From the NCBI GenBank assembly GCA_003149915.1, contig QAMK01000010.1, positions 8,538 through 72,537 on the forward strand: a stretch of DNA of 64,000 nucleotides, in the 5' to 3' direction. A program made the position numbers and the translations under genes. Shown here piece by piece: positions 33,662-43,457 of this stretch. A model generated the notes under the pieces. It saw only the letters and a list, made by a program, of their open reading frames with translations, made no database searches and was not told the origin of the DNA. Source of the stretch: Bacillota bacterium. Its GTDB lineage: Bacteria; Bacillota_I; Bacilli_A; RF39; UBA660. The number at the start of each line of letters is the position of its first letter. Position 1 is the stretch's first letter.

Positions 33662-34483
33662 TTAACACCTTCCTAACTGAATCACAATAAAGTATCCGAT
33701 TAAAGCCAAGACATCACCTATCAAAAACTGAATCCAAGATAACTGAACAAAGCACAACGTCCATAATGTCGCAACTAACATCGCTACAAAAAATCCAAAA
33801 AAAGCAAACGAAACTTTCATTTTATGATTCTGTAATAAATATTCCATCATCTTAGAAATTAGAACCATTCCAACGAAAAGTCCAACTAGATAAATCAAAA
33901 GATGACAAACGGACGATACATTCGAAAGGACAGGCCAGAAACTTGGAAACATGATTGATGCACACGGAATCATAACAGCAACGCTGGCAAGTCCACCACC
34001 ACCGAAACTAGTTAAAATCGTATCGAGCGAAATAGCACTCGTCGGAATCGATAAAATCGGAATGCTAAAAAAAAGGGATGCAAGAAAGAAAATAAGAAAG
34101 CAAATCCAGTTGGATACACATTTCACACCAGTACGGATTTCCGTAAAGGAATGAAACAGCGAACCAGCCAAAATACCAATCATAAACATAAGAAGCAAAA
34201 CGGGATACACGGCAAGAAAATCTAGCAAGAAAAACTGACTAATCGCAAAAGAAACTAAAATGCTAAGCCCTAAAATCAGAAGAAAAAATAAGTGTTTGGA
34301 AACATTTTCTTTCGGATGAGAAAAACAATTGATAATATCGTCATAAAGATGAAAAGAAGGAGCAAGTGAAGTAAGCGATAAACTGCATAAAAAAGAAGAA
34401 AATCCCATCATGAGACCCTTACAAAATAAAATGATATGACTCTGAAGAGAACTGCCTGATTTTTTTGGATTCTTTTTTTTCAT
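33662..34483 (-). CDS. DUF368 (PopT-type) polyprenyl-phosphate transporter, probable
   Basis: About eight helices in 273 residues. Family-like blocks are GLMMGFSSFLCSL near the N-terminus, YPVLLLMFMIGILAGSLFH (about 103-121) and TSFGGGGLASVAVMIPCAS (about 160-178). DUF368 proteins (PopT) have been shown in other bacteria to return undecaprenyl phosphate to the inner leaflet. The usual DxxPGxSGG and PGxSGS loops are degenerate here (SLTSLAPS and IPCASIMF), so the assignment is moderate. Its pairing with uppP supports a role in carrier-lipid recycling. A -10 box TATACT lies at 34509-34514. Confidence 0.6.
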   Translation of the reverse strand: MKKKNPKKSGSSLQSHIILFCKGLMMGFSSFLCSLSLTSLAPSFHLYDDIINCFSHPKENVSKHLFFLLILGLSILVSFAISQFFLLDFLAVYPVLLLMFMIGILAGSLFHSFTEIRTGVKCVSNWICFLIFFLASLFFSIPILSIPTSAISLDTILTSFGGGGLASVAVMIPCASIMFPSFWPVLSNVSSVCHLLIYLVGLFVGMVLISKMMEYLLQNHKMKVSFAFFGFFVAMLVATLWTLCFVQLSWIQFLIGDVLALIGYFIVIQLGRC

Positions 34484-34528
34484 AGTATCCCTCTTTTCCG
34501 ATACTCTAAGTATATCAAATTTTTGCTT

Positions 34529-34551
34529 AAAAAAAAAGACTCGGTGTCTTT
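34529..34551 (-). terminator. Terminator of the pyrophosphatase gene
   Basis: The minus strand has AAAGAC/GTCTTT with a 5-nt loop and nine T. About 140 nt of untranslated sequence without a recognisable gene separates it from the stop codon at 34693. Confidence 0.75.
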
Positions 34552-34692
34552 AACTAACATTTTTGACACGATTGTCTTATTTTTGGTATATCTTTGTTTT
34601 TCTGACTCTCTTGCAGAAACAGCCACACTAGCAGTATCAACTGTTTTCTAAAAGAAATTTCTTTTCTTTTACAGATTGATATCCTTCTCTTT

Positions 34693-36315
34693 TTAATTTC
34701 CAGAAACAGCATTTACAATAGCAGGAACAACTTGTTTCTTACGAGAAACACATCCATCTTGGAAGAATCCTTCCTGAACGGAAATGCCTGGATATGCTTC
34801 TTCCATAATAGATGTCAAATGTTCCGTATACAAGAAGTATGAACCATTTGCTAAAATATCTGTCACGACGACAACCATACCTGTATACCCATTTTTAGAT
34901 AGTTCGTTTTCCATCGCTTCTAAGAATGCTTCTTTCTTACTTAGTACCGAATCGATATTGAACGTAAACACTTGGGCAATGGCAATCTTTTCATCCCCAA
35001 TGGGATACAATTTGCAATCGATATTGATGATTTCTTCTTCCGTCATGCCATCGAAACTAGTACCTGCTTTTAACATATCCAAAGCATATGTAGTAGCGTC
35101 TACTCCTGCAATTGGTGCTAATACACGAACTGCTTCCCTATCCTTATCTGTCGTAGTAGGACTCGTCAAATTCAAAGTATCGGAAAGAATACCAGAAATC
35201 ATAATTCCAGCGATATTTTGTGGAATCTCAATGTGATTTTCTTGATACATACAATAGACGATTGTATTCGTAGAACCAACAGCCATGTTACGGAAGTTAA
35301 TCGGATTAGATGTCGTCAAATCGCCAATTCTATGATGATCGACAATTTCGACAATCTCTGCTTCTTCTAATCCAGCGACACTTTGATCAGCCTCATTATG
35401 ATCTACCAAGATTACTTTTTTACGATTCTTTTCCATGATATCAGTAATTCGAATCAATCCCTGACAAATGCCTTTTTTATTGACAATCGGATAATTGTTG
35501 TGTTTTAACTTTCTACTTTTTTCTAAAAATTCAGAAAAAATCGTATTTTCATCAAAGCAAGTTGGATAATCTCCTGCCGTTACATTCTTAACATAACTAC
35601 TTAAATCCAACAATTTAGCAGTATGGAAACTGTCGTAAGCAGTACGAATGATATTGACGTGATTTTCTTTGGCAATCTCAATATGTTCTGGATGAATCTC
35701 CCCATTTCCAACGATAATCAAAAGTTTTACTTTACTCATAACGGCATACTCGATAATACTATGGCGATCTCCTACGATCAAAATAGAAGAAGAATCCAAA
35801 TGAACGCTGTTCATGAACGTCGTACTACGAAAAGCAGCCGCAATAATAGAACCATCAATCTCATCATCGAATTTTAAAATAGACTCTGCTTTTAATACAT
35901 GTAAAATGTTTTCATAAGAAGTATGAAGAGAAGTAAAATTACCGTTTACTAATTCTTTTAAAATCATCTTGACCGTAATCAAACCAGAAAACTCACGATT
36001 TTCTTTTACCAAAGGAATTCCGGTGATACCTTTATCTAACAATGTTTCATACGTATCCAAAATAGAAGTAGTATCTGGTAAATAGTAATTTTTATGATAC
36101 AAAACGTCTTTGATCTGCAAATATACATGATCTAAATACTTAGGTTCCTTCACATGAAAAGTATCCAAAGCATATTTGGTTTCTTTACTAATGCTTCCCA
36201 ACACTCTAGGTTCTGTATTCTCACCTAATTGATTTTTTAAATAAGAAAGTGCAATGGCAGAAGTCACTGCATCGGTATCTGGATTTTTGTGTCCAAAAAT
36301 ATAAGTCTTTTCCAT
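34693..36315 (-). CDS. Family II inorganic pyrophosphatase with CBS and DRTGG domains
   Basis: Hydrolyses pyrophosphate to phosphate with Mn or Co; the regulatory domains bind adenine nucleotides. It has 540 residues, the length of CBS-PPases. Order: DHH start GHKNPDTDAVTSAIALSYL (8-26), CBS 1 (about 70-125), a DRTGG domain (about 140-240), CBS 2 (about 245-300), then the rest of the DHH domain with VDHNEADQSV (about 305-314) and IVDHHRIGDL (about 325-334), and the DHHA2 domain ending CVSRKKQVVPAI. All catalytic motifs are kept. It is a single-gene unit or follows the unknown gene 49 nt upstream. Confidence 0.93.
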   Translation of the reverse strand: MEKTYIFGHKNPDTDAVTSAIALSYLKNQLGENTEPRVLGSISKETKYALDTFHVKEPKYLDHVYLQIKDVLYHKNYYLPDTTSILDTYETLLDKGITGIPLVKENREFSGLITVKMILKELVNGNFTSLHTSYENILHVLKAESILKFDDEIDGSIIAAAFRSTTFMNSVHLDSSSILIVGDRHSIIEYAVMSKVKLLIIVGNGEIHPEHIEIAKENHVNIIRTAYDSFHTAKLLDLSSYVKNVTAGDYPTCFDENTIFSEFLEKSRKLKHNNYPIVNKKGICQGLIRITDIMEKNRKKVILVDHNEADQSVAGLEEAEIVEIVDHHRIGDLTTSNPINFRNMAVGSTNTIVYCMYQENHIEIPQNIAGIMISGILSDTLNLTSPTTTDKDREAVRVLAPIAGVDATTYALDMLKAGTSFDGMTEEEIINIDCKLYPIGDEKIAIAQVFTFNIDSVLSKKEAFLEAMENELSKNGYTGMVVVVTDILANGSYFLYTEHLTSIMEEAYPGISVQEGFFQDGCVSRKKQVVPAIVNAVSGN

Positions 36316-36364
36316 ATTATCAACCCCAATCGCTGCTTTATAATGTAATTTATTTTTATTCTAT

Positions 36365-36991
36365 TTACTTTTTAATATAAGAACCGTGTGATTCCGTTTC
36401 ACAATGCAAAGCACTATTTTGTTTTTTAACCAAAGTATATTGACGATATAATTCTTCACCCGTCATATCGTTTACAAAACGCATGGCCTCTTCATTCGTG
36501 CGACCTGCCTTGGCAATCTGATAAGCAATACTATCTGCTTCTTTTAAAGCCCCTACTTTATCTGCAATCGTTTCATCTTGAAGAACAGAAGAAACCAATC
36601 CCTGCTTAGCAATTGTCGTCGCAAGACGTTGGTGTTCCTCTTCACAATAAGAAAGTAAAGTATCGACAAACAAAGCACGTTCTTTGACACTAAAGTTTTG
36701 AAAAGAGCAATCGGTTTGTTGTAAAAAATGAGAAACAATTCCAAGTGCTTTTACTTTCTGTGTATTATTATCAAATGAGATACTTTCCATAACTGCTTTA
36801 TCAATTACTTGAGCAAAGCCAAGCATATCTAGTGCTTTTTTAGGTTCGATATCATCTAACACAAGATAAACAATCCATCCGATAGGAACAAAATCACTTG
36901 AAAACTCTTCCAAATGATGTTCTACATATCGAATACTTGTTTTTGCTACTTCTTCCGGTGAAGCATTTTCTGTAAAAAGTGGTGTATACAT
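36365..36991 (-). CDS. Hypothetical helical protein (208 aa)
   Basis: A soluble, acidic protein with several amphipathic helices. There is no signal peptide or membrane segment and no known motif. The strong binding site AGGGGG precedes ATG 36991. It is 11 nt after addA, so it is likely co-transcribed with addBA, and 49 nt upstream of the pyrophosphatase gene. I do not recognise the family and do not infer a repair role from position alone. Confidence 0.6.
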   Translation of the reverse strand: MYTPLFTENASPEEVAKTSIRYVEHHLEEFSSDFVPIGWIVYLVLDDIEPKKALDMLGFAQVIDKAVMESISFDNNTQKVKALGIVSHFLQQTDCSFQNFSVKERALFVDTLLSYCEEEHQRLATTIAKQGLVSSVLQDETIADKVGALKEADSIAYQIAKAGRTNEEAMRFVNDMTGEELYRQYTLVKKQNSALHCETESHGSYIKK

Positions 36992-37002
36992 TCTAATTCC
37001 CC

Positions 37003-40000
37003 CTACATGGCAACCATTCTATCATCTAAAATAGAATACAAGTATGCCTCAACAGGTTTTCCTGTCTTTTGATAAATATATTTTTTATATCCGTCTAACT
37101 GTTTGCGATATGCTTCATCAGTTACTTCTTTCAATTTATAATCGATGATGACATACCGATTTTCATATTGAAGTAGTAAGTCGATAATACCATGTTGCAT
37201 CTTTCCATCCAGTTCTGTCATGAACTCATATTCTTGATAAACAGCCTGCGGCGCATTTCTTACTATATCATGTTTTAAGAATAATGTCACTTTTTCTTTT
37301 TCAAATTTTGATAATTTTTCTAAATTTGGATGCAAAATATCGATACTTTCGAACACTTCATGCATATGTTCACCAAATTTCATCGCACGCAGCTCTTGTT
37401 TTGAAAGAATATGAGAAGTCGTTTTAGAAAACCGTTCTTGTCCAATCGGTTGCACTGAAATCGATATCTCTTCTTCTACGTAATGAGCGAAGCTCGTCGG
37501 GTATTCTTTTTTCGTAAGTGTATGATAAGCATGCGTAAGTGGAATCTCTTTTAAATCGATAGAAAATGTATAAGGAGATAACACATCGCGTATCGAATCT
37601 AACATATCGGCAAGACTACTCCAAGAAACTTTGCTATCATAATCCGTTCCTTTATCCCATTCCCTAGATGGCAAAACGAAAATCATCTTCTCTTTTGCCC
37701 GTGTGACAGCAACGTAGAACAAACGAATCTTCTCGGAGACTTCTTCCATCGTATATCGTTCTTTATAAAGTGATTTTAAAATCGTATCGCCGATTCCCTC
37801 TTTAAAGTACGGTGTAATAATACCCGTCTTATTATCGTATAAAAAGCGGTCATTCATATCTCGCATGTTGAACTTAACATCCAACGAAGCAAAGTAGCAA
37901 ATCGGAAATTCAAGTCCTTTCGATGCATGAATCGTCATAATTTGAACGGCATTGCTTGCATCTTCACTCACTTTGTATTTTAAATCCAATTGGTCGTTTT
38001 CTGTAAGTTCCACTAAGTACTCTTGAAACATCGACGGCGTCATTCCAATCGATTCGAATCCTTTCGCAATTCGTTTTAAATTGTCGATACGAGCCAAAGC
38101 AGAATCGATATCTCCTACACTTAATAACTTCTCATAATAGGAGAATGCAGTCAAAATCCGGTCTAACAATTCCGTCGTCGAAAGACCATCTAACTCTTTT
38201 GCAATCGGTTCTGCTAACTGATAGATAGATGACTCTGCAATGCGTTTTCCAGTTATCGTCTGAAAGATTTCTTGATCGGATAAAGAAAGCAAGAAACTTC
38301 TAGCAATCGAAGCATACGTATGATAATACATCGTATCGTATTCGTGATGATAAATTTTGAAGATAAACGTTAAGATGTTGGAGAATAACAGTAAATCTGT
38401 CGTACTTTTAATCGATTCATCTTTCTTAACTGCCAATGGAATTCCAAAATACGTAAATATCTTTTTATAAAGTCCAAAATTCGTACTTCGATCCAACATA
38501 ATGACGAAATCTTGATACTTACATGGTCGTGGTTTCGCATTTTCCTCTTTAAAATTGTATACCAAATATCCAGACTCTATCTTCTTTTTAATATCCTGAG
38601 CAATCCAAAATGCCTCGATTTCTTCTTTGCTATATTCAGAACTCTTATCGTAATCATAACGATATACTTCCATTTGATGAGAGGTATCGCTCTTACCTTG
38701 TTCTTCGTAAGAAGTGTTTCCAAACACCATGCGGTGACTAGCCTTGTAATCAGCCCCTCCTACTACCGAATCCATTAACAAATCGAACATCAAATTGACG
38801 TTATCCAAAACTTCTTTACGGGAACGAAAATTTTTATTTAAGTCGATTTTAAAGCCATCGATACCCTTTTGATAATTCTCATATTTTTCTTTAAAAATAT
38901 ACGGATTGGCATTTCGAAAACGATAGATTGACTGTTTGATATCGCCGACCATATAGACGTTATGATTAGCAATCAAAGAGATAAACGTCTCTTGTAAATC
39001 GGATGTATCTTGATACTCATCGATCATGATTTCTTGGAATGATTGTTTGACCTCCTCTTTGATGTCCGGATGATCTAACAGTAACTGAATCGCCATCTTA
39101 CTAATATCGGTAAAATCGTACGTATCTTCTTCGTGTTTTAGTTCCATCATCTTTTGATCTAACTCTAGCAAAATCGATACGATTTCTTTTGCATATCCTT
39201 CTGTAGCCCAAATGGCATCTTTCATCTCTTGGTAAGATGGGTACACCAAATAATCCTTTGCTCGTTTGCGTAATTCAGACAATTTAGCGAAGTATGCTTT
39301 GACGTCATCTTCACTATTTCGAGGTGTTTGAGGGGCTCTCTCATCTAGAGAACCGACCATTTCGTCGTACGTTTTAGAGTCCAAGAACTTGCGGTAAAAA
39401 GAATACACTTTCTCACTTACTTTCTCTTCTAATAAAGGACACAAAGATTCGATGATATTTTGCATCTCTTCTTGTAAAGAAAACAATTTAGAAACGTACA
39501 AATGACAATAAGACTCAATGGTATCAGGTTGATAAAACGTATCGATATAAGAAGTCAAATACTCTACTTTATCGTATCGCAAATCGAGTGCGTGATTGAT
39601 TTTTAAAATACTTTTTTTAAGCGAATCGTCATCTTTCGTACAGAAATCGTAAATTAACTTCGTAAAATCCGAAGTTGGATTTTCATAACGTCGCATCAAG
39701 ATTTCATCTAAAAACTCATTTTCTCGAATGGTAAAAACAGATGCTTCGCCAATTTGAATGTTTTTGGATACGTTCAATAAATAATGGTACTTTTTCACCA
39801 AACTGAGTGAGTAACTATCGAACGTCGTAATGTAAGCACCATCTAACTCCAATAGTTGCGAAGCAAGATCCGGATTCTTTTTAATATTGGCCCGAATTCG
39901 CTCTCTCATCTCAGCTGCTGCCGCTTTTGTAAACGTCAAAATCAAAAGTTGTTTAATACCGACACCACTTTTTAGTTTCCGTAAAACTCGTTCCGATAAA

Positions 40001-40095
40001 ACTGCTGTTTTACCAGAACCAGCACCGGCACTGACGATGATGTTTTCTCCTTCATGATTGATTGCAAGTTGTTGTTCATTCGTCCATTTCGGCAT
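37003..40095 (-). CDS. addA: Helicase-nuclease AddA
   Basis: ATP-dependent 3'-5' helicase and nuclease subunit of AddAB, which resects double-strand breaks for RecA loading. Walker A is VSAGAGSGKTAVLSERVL (about 17-34), Walker B/motif II IMIDEYQDTSDLQ, other UvrD-type motifs VGDIKQSIYRFRNANP, TIHASKGLEFPIC and LFYVAVTRAKEK follow, and a RecB-type nuclease domain ends with YVIIDYKLKEV. At 1030 residues it is shorter than Bacillus AddA (about 1230). I set the start at ATG 40095 (MPKWTNEQQLA); GTG 40104 is possible. It overlaps the end of addB by about 20 bp. Confidence 0.96.
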   Translation of the reverse strand: MPKWTNEQQLAINHEGENIIVSAGAGSGKTAVLSERVLRKLKSGVGIKQLLILTFTKAAAAEMRERIRANIKKNPDLASQLLELDGAYITTFDSYSLSLVKKYHYLLNVSKNIQIGEASVFTIRENEFLDEILMRRYENPTSDFTKLIYDFCTKDDDSLKKSILKINHALDLRYDKVEYLTSYIDTFYQPDTIESYCHLYVSKLFSLQEEMQNIIESLCPLLEEKVSEKVYSFYRKFLDSKTYDEMVGSLDERAPQTPRNSEDDVKAYFAKLSELRKRAKDYLVYPSYQEMKDAIWATEGYAKEIVSILLELDQKMMELKHEEDTYDFTDISKMAIQLLLDHPDIKEEVKQSFQEIMIDEYQDTSDLQETFISLIANHNVYMVGDIKQSIYRFRNANPYIFKEKYENYQKGIDGFKIDLNKNFRSRKEVLDNVNLMFDLLMDSVVGGADYKASHRMVFGNTSYEEQGKSDTSHQMEVYRYDYDKSSEYSKEEIEAFWIAQDIKKKIESGYLVYNFKEENAKPRPCKYQDFVIMLDRSTNFGLYKKIFTYFGIPLAVKKDESIKSTTDLLLFSNILTFIFKIYHHEYDTMYYHTYASIARSFLLSLSDQEIFQTITGKRIAESSIYQLAEPIAKELDGLSTTELLDRILTAFSYYEKLLSVGDIDSALARIDNLKRIAKGFESIGMTPSMFQEYLVELTENDQLDLKYKVSEDASNAVQIMTIHASKGLEFPICYFASLDVKFNMRDMNDRFLYDNKTGIITPYFKEGIGDTILKSLYKERYTMEEVSEKIRLFYVAVTRAKEKMIFVLPSREWDKGTDYDSKVSWSSLADMLDSIRDVLSPYTFSIDLKEIPLTHAYHTLTKKEYPTSFAHYVEEEISISVQPIGQERFSKTTSHILSKQELRAMKFGEHMHEVFESIDILHPNLEKLSKFEKEKVTLFLKHDIVRNAPQAVYQEYEFMTELDGKMQHGIIDLLLQYENRYVIIDYKLKEVTDEAYRKQLDGYKKYIYQKTGKPVEAYLYSILDDRMVAM

Positions 40096-42448
40096 CCTCT
40101 TCACCTTCTTTCTCTACTGTCGTAATACGAATTAAATCTCTGTCATCGTGATAACAGATAGCCCGAAACGGACAATATCCACACGACTCGTTTTTGCCAT
40201 TGATTACTTTTGGATTAATCGTAAAGTCCGCTTTGACAATGGATTCGATACACTCGTCGATCTTTTGGTCCACTAACGAAACAAGGGCATCCATCTCCGC
40301 ATCTGTCTTCACTTTCGAATTGGATGAAAGTTCACCATTCTTCTTACATTTCAAGCCTTTTACGACACTGCTACTAGCATAATCTTGATCGATTTTCATC
40401 ATCGCTACGGAACTAGAATTCGTATAACCTTGTAGCTTCAAATTATCCTCTTTCTGCTCTTGGTATGCTTTCCCCTTTTGAATCGTAATCTCGTTGTTTA
40501 AAATTTTCTGTAAATAGAAGCCCGTAAACTTCACATTAGAAAACAAGTGACTCTTAGAAACCAAATACAAATAGACAGGAAGTTGCAAAGAAAGACCATA
40601 TTCGGCAAGTCTCAAGTTGAGTTCTGGATTGCCCGTCTTGTAATCGATGATGGCAACGTATGTCATCCCCATATCTTCCGTATACAAAATCTTATCGACG
40701 AAACCCTTAAACGTAATATCTAAACCTGGCACGTGCTTTGGAATTTCAATTCTCTTCTCACATAGAATATGATCAAAAGAAGAGACTGTCATTTGTTTGC
40801 GAATCGTTGCAATAATAAATTCCAAATCACTCTTTAATTTCATTAAGAAAAATTTTCCTCTCGCATCGAACGAGTACTTAGAAACTTCCTGTTTCCAAGA
40901 TTTTTCAAAAGAAAAGTCGGGTTTACTAAAACACGTTGCTAACACGGCATGAAAAACATTTCCGACAATCGTATAAAACGATTCTTCAAACGCATCTAAC
41001 TTTAAAATCTTACTTAAATAATAAGCAAAGGAACACTCGTAAAACTGATTCAAATCAGAGTAAGACAACGTCAAATGATGATTGCAATGTTCTAAGAAGT
41101 CAGAAACAGAAATCGATGTATAAGCATGTCGATAACTTTGATATCCGATATCTTGATAAAACCCAGCAAGTTCCTTTCCCTCTTGATCGATGATTCCATA
41201 TTTTTGATGCAAATCGAACTTTCTAGCAAGATCTAACTTCTTAGATAACGGTGAATAAATCGTCAAAGTTGGTTCAACTTCCTTTTTCTCTACTAGTAAC
41301 TCATCTAACAGAGAAGATGGATACATTTCTCCGTCATTGGACATTTTTCGGTACAACAACGTAATATTAGAGAAAGAATAAATATCGCGTATTGCATCGG
41401 TTCTACTATGTAAGTTCTTCTCTGTACTAGTCCATAATCCGAGTTCTTTTTTGACGTCATCGCGGAAGAAATCTTCATCTTTGTATGTCGTTGGAAAATC
41501 CTGATTAAAATCGAATAAAAAGACATGACAATCTTCTTGAATCAACGAAGAAAACGGTACAATGGAAACAGCCTCTTCATAATTCACTTTCTGTTTTTGA
41601 CAATTTCTAAGTTCTTCTAATAAAAACTCTTTGATATCTTGAACGTTGCCTTCATAAAAAGAATAGCGATTGAGTACATTTAAAAACATCGGAAAGCACT
41701 CTTCTTCTTGTAAGGCCTCCTCAATTTCTTGAAATGTCGTCGCAGTTTCTAAAACTTTCTTTACTTTGGCTCCAAAATACGTTCCATATAAAGAAGAAGA
41801 CTCCTGATTTCGAAGGGGAATGCCATAAAGAGAAAACGTCCGTTCTAATTCAAACGAAACTTCATCTCCTACATTCATCAAATAAATGGAGTTTAACGAT
41901 ACACCTTGTTTTACTAATTTCATCACTTCGTTAGCGACAAAGGAAACCATGAAAGATGCAGTTAAAAAAGAGTACATAGGAACAGAATGCGGAACTACCT
42001 CATCCTGATCTAAAATCGTAACGGATGTAATCTGTTCGACCCGTTCCAATATCTTTCTTTCAAAAGGAGAAACATCCCCTGAAACGACAACCCGATACGA
42101 TGCTAAAATAGAAGGAAAAAGAGCATCACGGTGCAATAACCCTTTTTCGTCTAATTCCACCTTCTGCTTTTGTAAAAATTCAAGGGATGGAATATTAGCA
42201 GATTCAATATACTTCATATGTTCCAAATAAATTTTAGCAATCGATGGTTTCACATGATATGTCTTACTAAAATAGACGAGTGCTTCTTCATCATAAGAAA
42301 ACAAAAAACGTTCTAAAAACTCCCCCATCGTCATGAACTTCAGTCGGTAAAAATTCCCTTTTTCATCGATAGTACGTAAAATTTTCTGTCTTGTAAAAGA
42401 TGGCACAATAAACAACGTTCCATCTTGAATATAATCGTATAAATTCAA
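40076..42448 (-). CDS. addB: AddB-type nuclease subunit, short form
   Basis: Partner of AddA, with a RecB-type nuclease and an iron-sulphur cluster. The nuclease motif IIDYKTGNPELNLRLAEYGL lies near residue 620, and the four cluster Cys are C in FYECSFAYYLSK (about 490) and the C-terminal CGYCPFRAIC. The protein has about 790 residues against 1166 in B. subtilis, and its N-terminus (LFIVPSFTRQKILRTI) shows no Walker A, so it resembles the RexB-like, ATPase-deficient forms. No ATG is found; I favour TTG 42448 behind AGAGGTGG, with GTG 42457 as alternative. First gene of addB-addA. Confidence 0.9.
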   Translation of the reverse strand: MNLYDYIQDGTLFIVPSFTRQKILRTIDEKGNFYRLKFMTMGEFLERFLFSYDEEALVYFSKTYHVKPSIAKIYLEHMKYIESANIPSLEFLQKQKVELDEKGLLHRDALFPSILASYRVVVSGDVSPFERKILERVEQITSVTILDQDEVVPHSVPMYSFLTASFMVSFVANEVMKLVKQGVSLNSIYLMNVGDEVSFELERTFSLYGIPLRNQESSSLYGTYFGAKVKKVLETATTFQEIEEALQEEECFPMFLNVLNRYSFYEGNVQDIKEFLLEELRNCQKQKVNYEEAVSIVPFSSLIQEDCHVFLFDFNQDFPTTYKDEDFFRDDVKKELGLWTSTEKNLHSRTDAIRDIYSFSNITLLYRKMSNDGEMYPSSLLDELLVEKKEVEPTLTIYSPLSKKLDLARKFDLHQKYGIIDQEGKELAGFYQDIGYQSYRHAYTSISVSDFLEHCNHHLTLSYSDLNQFYECSFAYYLSKILKLDAFEESFYTIVGNVFHAVLATCFSKPDFSFEKSWKQEVSKYSFDARGKFFLMKLKSDLEFIIATIRKQMTVSSFDHILCEKRIEIPKHVPGLDITFKGFVDKILYTEDMGMTYVAIIDYKTGNPELNLRLAEYGLSLQLPVYLYLVSKSHLFSNVKFTGFYLQKILNNEITIQKGKAYQEQKEDNLKLQGYTNSSSVAMMKIDQDYASSSVVKGLKCKKNGELSSNSKVKTDAEMDALVSLVDQKIDECIESIVKADFTINPKVINGKNESCGYCPFRAICYHDDRDLIRITTVEKEGEEDAEMDE

Positions 42449-42490
42449 GTTAACCACCTCTTATCCATTATAACAATTTTTACTTTAAGA

Positions 42491-42524
42491 GAAAATAAAA
42501 ACAGATACAAAAGTATCTATTTTC
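42491..42524 (-). terminator. Terminator of the gene at 42517-42825
   Basis: The minus strand has ATAGATAC/GTATCTGT with a 4-nt loop, then TTTTATTTT. Confidence 0.7.
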
Positions 42525-42825
42525 GCTTCCAAAATGTACGTGTAATATAAAATAAGAAAATACAGTAAATGACGAACAAACACCACATCAAAACGGTATT
42601 GATAATACCATTCGAATAACGATTGATAATTCCTACCATACTAGTAGGAAAGTATTTATCGATTAAACTAGATAGCTCCGGTACTCCTAAGTTATTGGAT
42701 ACAAACGTAAGAAGCCGTAAGAAAATATCGATGATGGCAATTAAATACACGAAACTGGAAAATCGTTTAAAAAACAATACAACTGCTACTACTAATAACA
42801 ATAATACAATTAAATCCCAATACAT
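42517..42825 (-). CDS. Small membrane protein (102 aa)
   Basis: Three hydrophobic segments (about 3-20, 22-42 and 73-95), the last ending with a basic tail (TRTFWKRK). A GAGGG binding site lies before ATG 42825. The family is not recognised. It lies 44 nt downstream of the MBL hydrolase gene with no clear terminator in between, and a terminator follows it, so the two may form one unit. Confidence 0.65.
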   Translation of the reverse strand: MYWDLIVLLLLVVAVVLFFKRFSSFVYLIAIIDIFLRLLTFVSNNLGVPELSSLIDKYFPTSMVGIINRYSNGIINTVLMWCLFVIYCIFLFYITRTFWKRK

Positions 42826-42869
42826 AATACTACCCTCTTCATTCTAGCATAAATTTAGAATATCACAAA

Positions 42870-43400
42870 TTACACATTTTGAAAATAATAATTGTACTTT
42901 TTTTCATGTCCAATCGTTGTATCTTCGCCATGTCCAGAATATACTTTACAATCATCTGACAAAGATTTAATCTTCGTAATGCTTCTAGCCATTTCGTTCA
43001 TATCACCAGTTGGCAAATCCCATCTACCGACACTTTCCAAAAACAAGAAGTCGCCACAAAATAAAACATTGTCATCCGGAAAATAAAAACTGATAGAATC
43101 ACTCGTATGACCTGGCGTATAAATGACAGAAAAGTGAAAACCACTTTCCTGATATTCTTTCTCTTCTGTATTGTTTTTATCAAAAACAGGAACCGAATAA
43201 TCTGCTAATAAATCATCCAATGCGCCGACATGATCAAAGTGATGATGCGTAATCAAAACAAAATCGACGGTTCTCCCTTTTAAGGCCTTTTTAATATTCG
43301 GATAATCGCTTCCTGGATCGACAACAAACAGATGATTGGCACTAGAAACCAAATAACAATTTTCTTCTAATTCACCCGTTACAACACGTTCAATCTTCAT
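42870..43400 (-). CDS. MBL-fold hydrolase (glyoxalase II-like)
   Basis: A metallo-beta-lactamase-fold hydrolase of 176 residues from ATG 43400 (MKIERVVTG) behind AGGTG. The metal-binding signature ITHHHFDHVGAL (about 52-63) is complete, and the following ligands are in TPGHTSDSISFY (His), CGDFLF (Asp) and SGHGEDTTIG (His). Short members of this group (YqgX/GloB-like) hydrolyse thioesters such as lactoylglutathione or bacillithiol adducts; the real substrate cannot be read. Confidence 0.88.
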   Translation of the reverse strand: MKIERVVTGELEENCYLVSSANHLFVVDPGSDYPNIKKALKGRTVDFVLITHHHFDHVGALDDLLADYSVPVFDKNNTEEKEYQESGFHFSVIYTPGHTSDSISFYFPDDNVLFCGDFLFLESVGRWDLPTGDMNEMARSITKIKSLSDDCKVYSGHGEDTTIGHEKKYNYYFQNV

Positions 43401-43432
43401 TTCTATCACCTAACTTATTATATCATAAGCAG

Positions 43433-43457
43433 CAAAAAAAGTCTCTTAATAGAGACT
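43433..43457 (-). terminator. Terminator of the queH operon
   Basis: A 7-bp stem AGTCTCT/AGAGACT with a 4-nt loop and seven T on the minus strand. Confidence 0.85.

Noticed and set aside
34552-34692. Open stretch on the minus strand reading TVDTASVAVSARESEK and onwards after the pyrophosphatase gene
   Set aside because: It has no start codon or binding site and is only about 40 codons before it runs into the terminator; treated as a 3' untranslated region, although a gene relic cannot be excluded.
34784-35236. Plus-strand frame of 150 codons
   Set aside because: It is antisense to the well-conserved pyrophosphatase gene and has no binding site.
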